NCBI RefSeq assembly: GCF_052056915.1 | Contig: NZ_CP195119.1 | Location: forward strand, 3,224,001 to 3,288,000 | DNA from: MTP4 sp052056915 | Lineage (GTDB): Archaea; Halobacteriota; Methanosarcinia; Methanosarcinales; Methanosarcinaceae | Reading direction: 5' to 3' | Length of the DNA stretch: 64,000 nt | Shown: positions 61,601-64,000 of the stretch, piece after piece | How positions within the stretch are numbered: position 1 is the stretch's first letter | Layout of the letters: each line of letters begins with the position of its first letter | Made by a program: the position numbers and the translations under genes | Notes under the pieces: model-generated | The model's input: only the letters and a program-made list of their open reading frames with translations | Databases searched by the model: none | What the model was told of the DNA's origin: nothing

Positions 61601-62311
61601 GATAAATGGCTTTGATCGGGCTTCTTTCAGGGTCCTGGTTGCCAGGGTTTTTGCCTGTTCCTCGTTCTCGATGTGTTTTTCTATGAATTCCTGGATATTT
61701 TCATCTGTCAGCTTTTCAAGTTTGAAAGCCCCAAACGTAGTTTTTATGCTGGCAAAATCTCCGGGCCTTGAAGCAATTACGTATTTGCAGTCTTCGTACT
61801 CGGAGATGAAATCGGAAATTTCCTCAAACGGATCAAAATTCTCGGAAGGTGTAAGCAGGTCAAGCCCGTCGAAAAGCAGCAGGGCTTTTCCTTCAAGCAG
61901 TTTCTTAAAACAGGGTTCTGATATTCCTTTTTGTTCTGCTGTCGTCCTGACGTAATCGTAAAAAGAGCTTTTTATATAGGAATCAAGGGCTACGTAAATG
62001 GGGACGAATCTTTCCCTTTTCTCAAGGCAGCTCCTGGCATAGGAGGTCCCCAGCCATTTAAGGGTTATCGTCTTTCCCGAGCCCGCTTCTCCGTAAATGA
62101 TCAGGTTTTTTTCTTTTTCTATGATTTGAGGGATGTTGAATTCATGGGTCAGGCATACGTTTTCTTCAAAAAGACGGCGGTGGATTGGAAATATTTCCCT
62201 GACCGAATGTGACGTATAATACTTTCCCGTTTCATTCGTACCTTCATCTAAGATTAAGCCCTTCAGGTACTTCTCCAGCTCTCCACCCGGAACATTCTCT
62301 TTTAGAGACAT
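58667..62311 (-). CDS. NACHT-type STAND ATPase with long HEAT-repeat array
   Basis: 1214 residues. After a short N-terminal part (1-65), a NACHT P-loop domain spans about 66-300. Walker A is GEAGSGKT at 74-81, Walker B is LLLFDGLD at 144-151 and the sensor-like stretch is VIASRPGDF. A low-complexity stretch of E, K, T, S and R lies near 310-375, then a helical winged region. From about 540 to 1200 come roughly twenty PBS-lyase/HEAT repeats of about 31 residues (VRREAAKALG-type). They are interrupted by two short repetitive acidic segments. No membrane helix or nuclease motif is recognised. Such NLR-like proteins switch on ligand binding by the repeats. The role here is unknown; a defence or signalling function is inference. 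Confidence 0.88.
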   Translation of the reverse strand: MSLKENVPGGELEKYLKGLILDEGTNETGKYYTSHSVREIFPIHRRLFEENVCLTHEFNIPQIIEKEKNLIIYGEAGSGKTITLKWLGTSYARSCLEKRERFVPIYVALDSYIKSSFYDYVRTTAEQKGISEPCFKKLLEGKALLLFDGLDLLTPSENFDPFEEISDFISEYEDCKYVIASRPGDFASIKTTFGAFKLEKLTDENIQEFIEKHIENEEQAKTLATRTLKEARSKPFIRNPLMLYLWLKIATAQKGTAKKGTPQKGVPSSRADIYRTFISELFGDWKKRENSLNSGNMHSGICPERKSEERSEFEKAEPESIEFERAETENTGSERKETEKKETERTGSENTGSERKETEKTEIENVLTDLAFKLQCENKVSCDHLYALDVAEKYAKAGVSDRTGARELIQACIEIGLLTRKDSEIRIGINRSFQEYFAALKLKTYFGNGKDISEAFRHPGWENVVTLSSEMLESADELVDSIILSGNLWLASKCAGKARPETKEKVCSLLVGKLDNTFTVEKIKGILSLETLGSCGIDVAAGALHDEETLVRREAVRVLGETKSEAALPPLTGALGDEDYSVRREAVRALGIIGSERAVELLINAFEDENRAVRLAATEALAQVESERAFEILVSALTSDDDFVRLGAVGALGRAKAGKAADSLIKAFQEGDNFVRLGAAEALGRMKSEKAIGILIEALEDEDKLVRWIAAKALGEIESEGTHELLIGALVDENHCVRREAAKALGMIGPESEKALDSLISALTDEAESVRKEASEALGQIGAEKAVDPLISLLSDEDQSVRMEAARALGMIECGKAVDPLLLALGDESRFVRKGAAKSLGKLEFEKTIEPLIRTFESGDNFVRREAVKILARIKLAGITDGTSEVTFEERSEEKRIPEEKTEEKRIPEEKTEEKRTQNGNHISKEISHRILDTLINALKDEDEFVRREAAKALGNISEYESENVSENVSETKAKNEYETESEKVLQPLINALKDEDEEVRRLASEALGNLDSEKALYPLIDALKSGDEMVRRLAAEALGRIKSEKALQPLIELTLGDNVDFVRGEAARALGKIKSEKAIEPLITALTDENNGGHWGPAEALGRLKAENAIDPLINALYDYDDFTRLAAARALGRIKPKKAIEPLLDVLYDWNRFVKAEAASALSEICTKDDGALLKDLLVSEDKFTANLAFEILEGIETREKTKARLFQQMSE

Positions 62312-62441
62312 AAGGCACCCACTATTTTACAAAGAGTCGCCGCAACTCGCCCTTTGCATTAACCTCTTTTTATCCGGATACCTTTTTTAGTTTACCGCTT
62401 TTGGCCTATATTCCGAACCTTTCATGTCCCGGCTTTTGTGG

Positions 62442-62513
62442 TACTGCCTTTCGTTCGTGTCCCGGACCTTTGAGTTTTACTGCCTTTCGTTCGTGTCCCG
62501 GACCTTTTCGACG
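62442..62513. repeat. 36-bp two-copy repeat at the 3' end of the ClC gene
   Basis: TACTGCCTTTCGTTCGTGTC plus CCGGACCTTT occurs at 62442-62471 and again from 62478, a period of 36 bases. The right copy is the end of the ClC coding region (VRDTNERQ and stop, minus strand). The left copy is non-coding. Confidence 0.85.
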
Positions 62514-64000
62514 ACTTTCTTGTTGTAGGAATTTACTACGTCGCTGCGGGTGATGAGGCCAATGAGTTTGGTTTTGTCTTCGCGGTCAACAACGGGAAGC
62601 CTGCCTATTTCCCGGACTGCCAGGCGTTTGAGGACGACGTCAAGGGTTTCGTCGGGGTAGGCAACTTCCACTTCCCGGCTGGAGATATCCCCTATTTTCT
62701 TTTCGAGTTCCCCGTACTCAACCTTGCTGCGGAGGTCCGAGAGGGTCACGATCCCGGCGAGTTTGCCTCTGGAATCCAGAACAGGAAAACCTGCGTGGCG
62801 GCTTGCCTGCATGAGGGCGATCAGGGTACCCACGTTCTTGTCTTCGGAAACAGTCTGGACGTGCTTGACCATCGCATCCTTCACCAGCATGGAGACCATG
62901 ATGTCGATTTCTCTGCCTTTGCGGATCTTGAAGCCTTTTTTGCGGAGTTCTTCAGTGAAGATGGACTCGGGGTGCAGCGCATTGGACATCACGTTGCTGA
63001 GTACGCAGGCAAACATAAGCGGGAGGATCATGTTGTAGTCCCGGGTGATTTCGAAAAGGATCAGGATGGCGGTAAGGGGAGCCCTCGCCGTTCCGGCAAA
63101 GACTGCGGCCATGCCTACAAGGGCATAGGCTCCCGATTCTGCCGGGATTCCGGGGAAGAGCATGTTTGCGGCAACCCCGAAAGCGCCTCCGAGCATTGCC
63201 CCGCTGAACAGGGACGGGACGATGGAACCTCCCGACCCGCCGGAGCCCATTGTCAGGGAAAATGCAAGGATTTTCAGGACCAGCAGAATGAGAAGGAGGT
63301 CCAGGGCAAACTGGTTTTCAAGGGCTGCGGTGATAACCGAATAACCAAGCCCGAAAACCTCCGGGTAAAAAAAGCCTATGATGCCCACGCCAAGCCCCCC
63401 AAAGGCGGGTTTGAAAGCGGGGTGAAGGGGCATTTTCCCAAATATCTCCTTCGTAAAATAGAGAGTCCGGATCAGGACGGTAGCGACAATTCCCGCAAGC
63501 AGGCCGAGGACCAGGTATAAAATAAGTTCCTGGTAGGGGTTCACAAGCTCATAGTGGGAGATCTGGATCGGTTTTATCCCGAAAACGGTGCTGGAGATCA
63601 GGGTAGCGAAGACTGAGGAGATCACGATAGGAATGAAGGTTTTTGTTTCAAGTTCCCCGTAAATTACTTCTACAACGAAGACAACCCCTGCAAGGGGGGC
63701 ATTGAATGCAGCTGCAATCCCTCCGGAAGCCCCGCAGCCAAGCAGGATCCGAAGCTGCCTTTCCGAACTTTTTGCCAGCCTTCCTACCAGTGCCCCGATC
63801 CCTGAGCCTGCCAGTATACCCGGGGCTTCCTTTCCGAGGGACCCCCCGGAACCGATTGTGATTATCGAGGTGAATACTTCCAGAAAGGCGTATAGGGGCT
63901 TGATCCTGGCTCCCCGGAGGGTAACGGTCTCGATCAGGCCTTCTACGCCATAATGTTGTTTGATCATGAAATGAGATATCAGCCCTACGATCAGGCCTCC
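62477..64000 (-). CDS. ClC-type chloride channel/transporter with CBS domains (partial, runs off the window)
   Basis: At least 507 codons. The frame continues upstream of ATG 63967 to the window edge (GLIVGLISHFM), so the true start is outside. ClC selectivity motifs: GSGGSLGKEAPG, GGSGGSIVPSLFSGAMLGG and a late helix. About eight to ten transmembrane helices remain. Two CBS domains at the C-terminus (about 365-420 and 430-490 of the visible part) should sense nucleotides. The gating glutamate in GKEAP is kept, which favours Cl-/H+ exchange. Confidence 0.93.
   Translation of the reverse strand, partial: GGLIVGLISHFMIKQHYGVEGLIETVTLRGARIKPLYAFLEVFTSIITIGSGGSLGKEAPGILAGSGIGALVGRLAKSSERQLRILLGCGASGGIAAAFNAPLAGVVFVVEVIYGELETKTFIPIVISSVFATLISSTVFGIKPIQISHYELVNPYQELILYLVLGLLAGIVATVLIRTLYFTKEIFGKMPLHPAFKPAFGGLGVGIIGFFYPEVFGLGYSVITAALENQFALDLLLILLVLKILAFSLTMGSGGSGGSIVPSLFSGAMLGGAFGVAANMLFPGIPAESGAYALVGMAAVFAGTARAPLTAILILFEITRDYNMILPLMFACVLSNVMSNALHPESIFTEELRKKGFKIRKGREIDIMVSMLVKDAMVKHVQTVSEDKNVGTLIALMQASRHAGFPVLDSRGKLAGIVTLSDLRSKVEYGELEKKIGDISSREVEVAYPDETLDVVLKRLAVREIGRLPVVDREDKTKLIGLITRSDVVNSYNKKVVEKVRDTNERQ

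Overview
The window looks like a chromosomal segment of a Methanosarcina-type methanogenic archaeon. Ribosomal proteins are archaeal or eukaryote-like (S4e, L32e, L19e, L30), promoters are archaeal TATA boxes, and RNA polymerase subunit D carries ferredoxin-type cysteines. Two membrane-bound VhoGAC/VhtGAC [NiFe] hydrogenases (small subunit, large subunit, cytochrome b) and an MtaA/MtbA-type methylcobamide:CoM methyltransferase point the same way. Genus assignment rests on recognising protein families and gene order, not on a search.

Layout: 0-3.2 kb holds four co-directional uncharacterised genes, including a predicted cytoplasmic three-PASTA protein. 3.2-4.27 kb is a long, hairpin-rich leader or ncRNA region. 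4.27-18.3 kb is the rpl3-to-adk ribosomal superoperon with RNase P protein Rnp1, SecY and adenylate kinase. 18.5-20.3 kb has two paralogous winged-helix regulators flanking a gamma-class carbonic anhydrase. 20.8-25.4 kb is an accessory, repeat-rich zone: a membrane-anchored formylglycine-generating-enzyme-like protein, a possible decayed diversity-generating retroelement, three copies of a degenerate repeat, and a RelE-type toxin/antitoxin pair. 25.7-31.8 kb returns to housekeeping genes: an EMC3-like insertase, cytidylate kinase, Cbf5, tRNA-Ser, S13-S4-S11-RpoD, and a duplicated tRNA-Leu.

31.9-35.4 kb carries a membrane protein, a DUF2252 protein, a second gamma carbonic anhydrase and a small hypothetical. 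35.5-39.4 kb is the minus-strand hydrogenase maturation operon hypC-D-A-B-E. It lies divergent from the hydrogenase block at 40.8-49.3 kb (vhtG-A-C-D, then vhoG-A-C). The 1.4-kb intergenic region between them contains a C-terminal fragment of a third large subunit and a 22-bp tandem repeat. The Hyp proteins build and insert the NiFe(CN)2CO centre, VhtD trims the large-subunit tail, the small subunits carry Tat signals, and VhtC/VhoC are the membrane cytochromes b expected to pass electrons to methanophenazine.

49.7-55.7 kb contains a tiny membrane protein, Cgi121 (KEOPS), a glutamine amidotransferase, GlpX-type fructose-1,6-bisphosphatase, a tRNA methylthiotransferase, a hypothetical and a cupin. 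From 55.7 kb to the end the content is accessory-like: an AT-rich membrane protein, a von Willebrand A remnant bracketed by direct repeats, the methyltransferase, a 1214-residue NACHT-HEAT STAND protein, and a ClC chloride channel with CBS domains that runs off the right edge.
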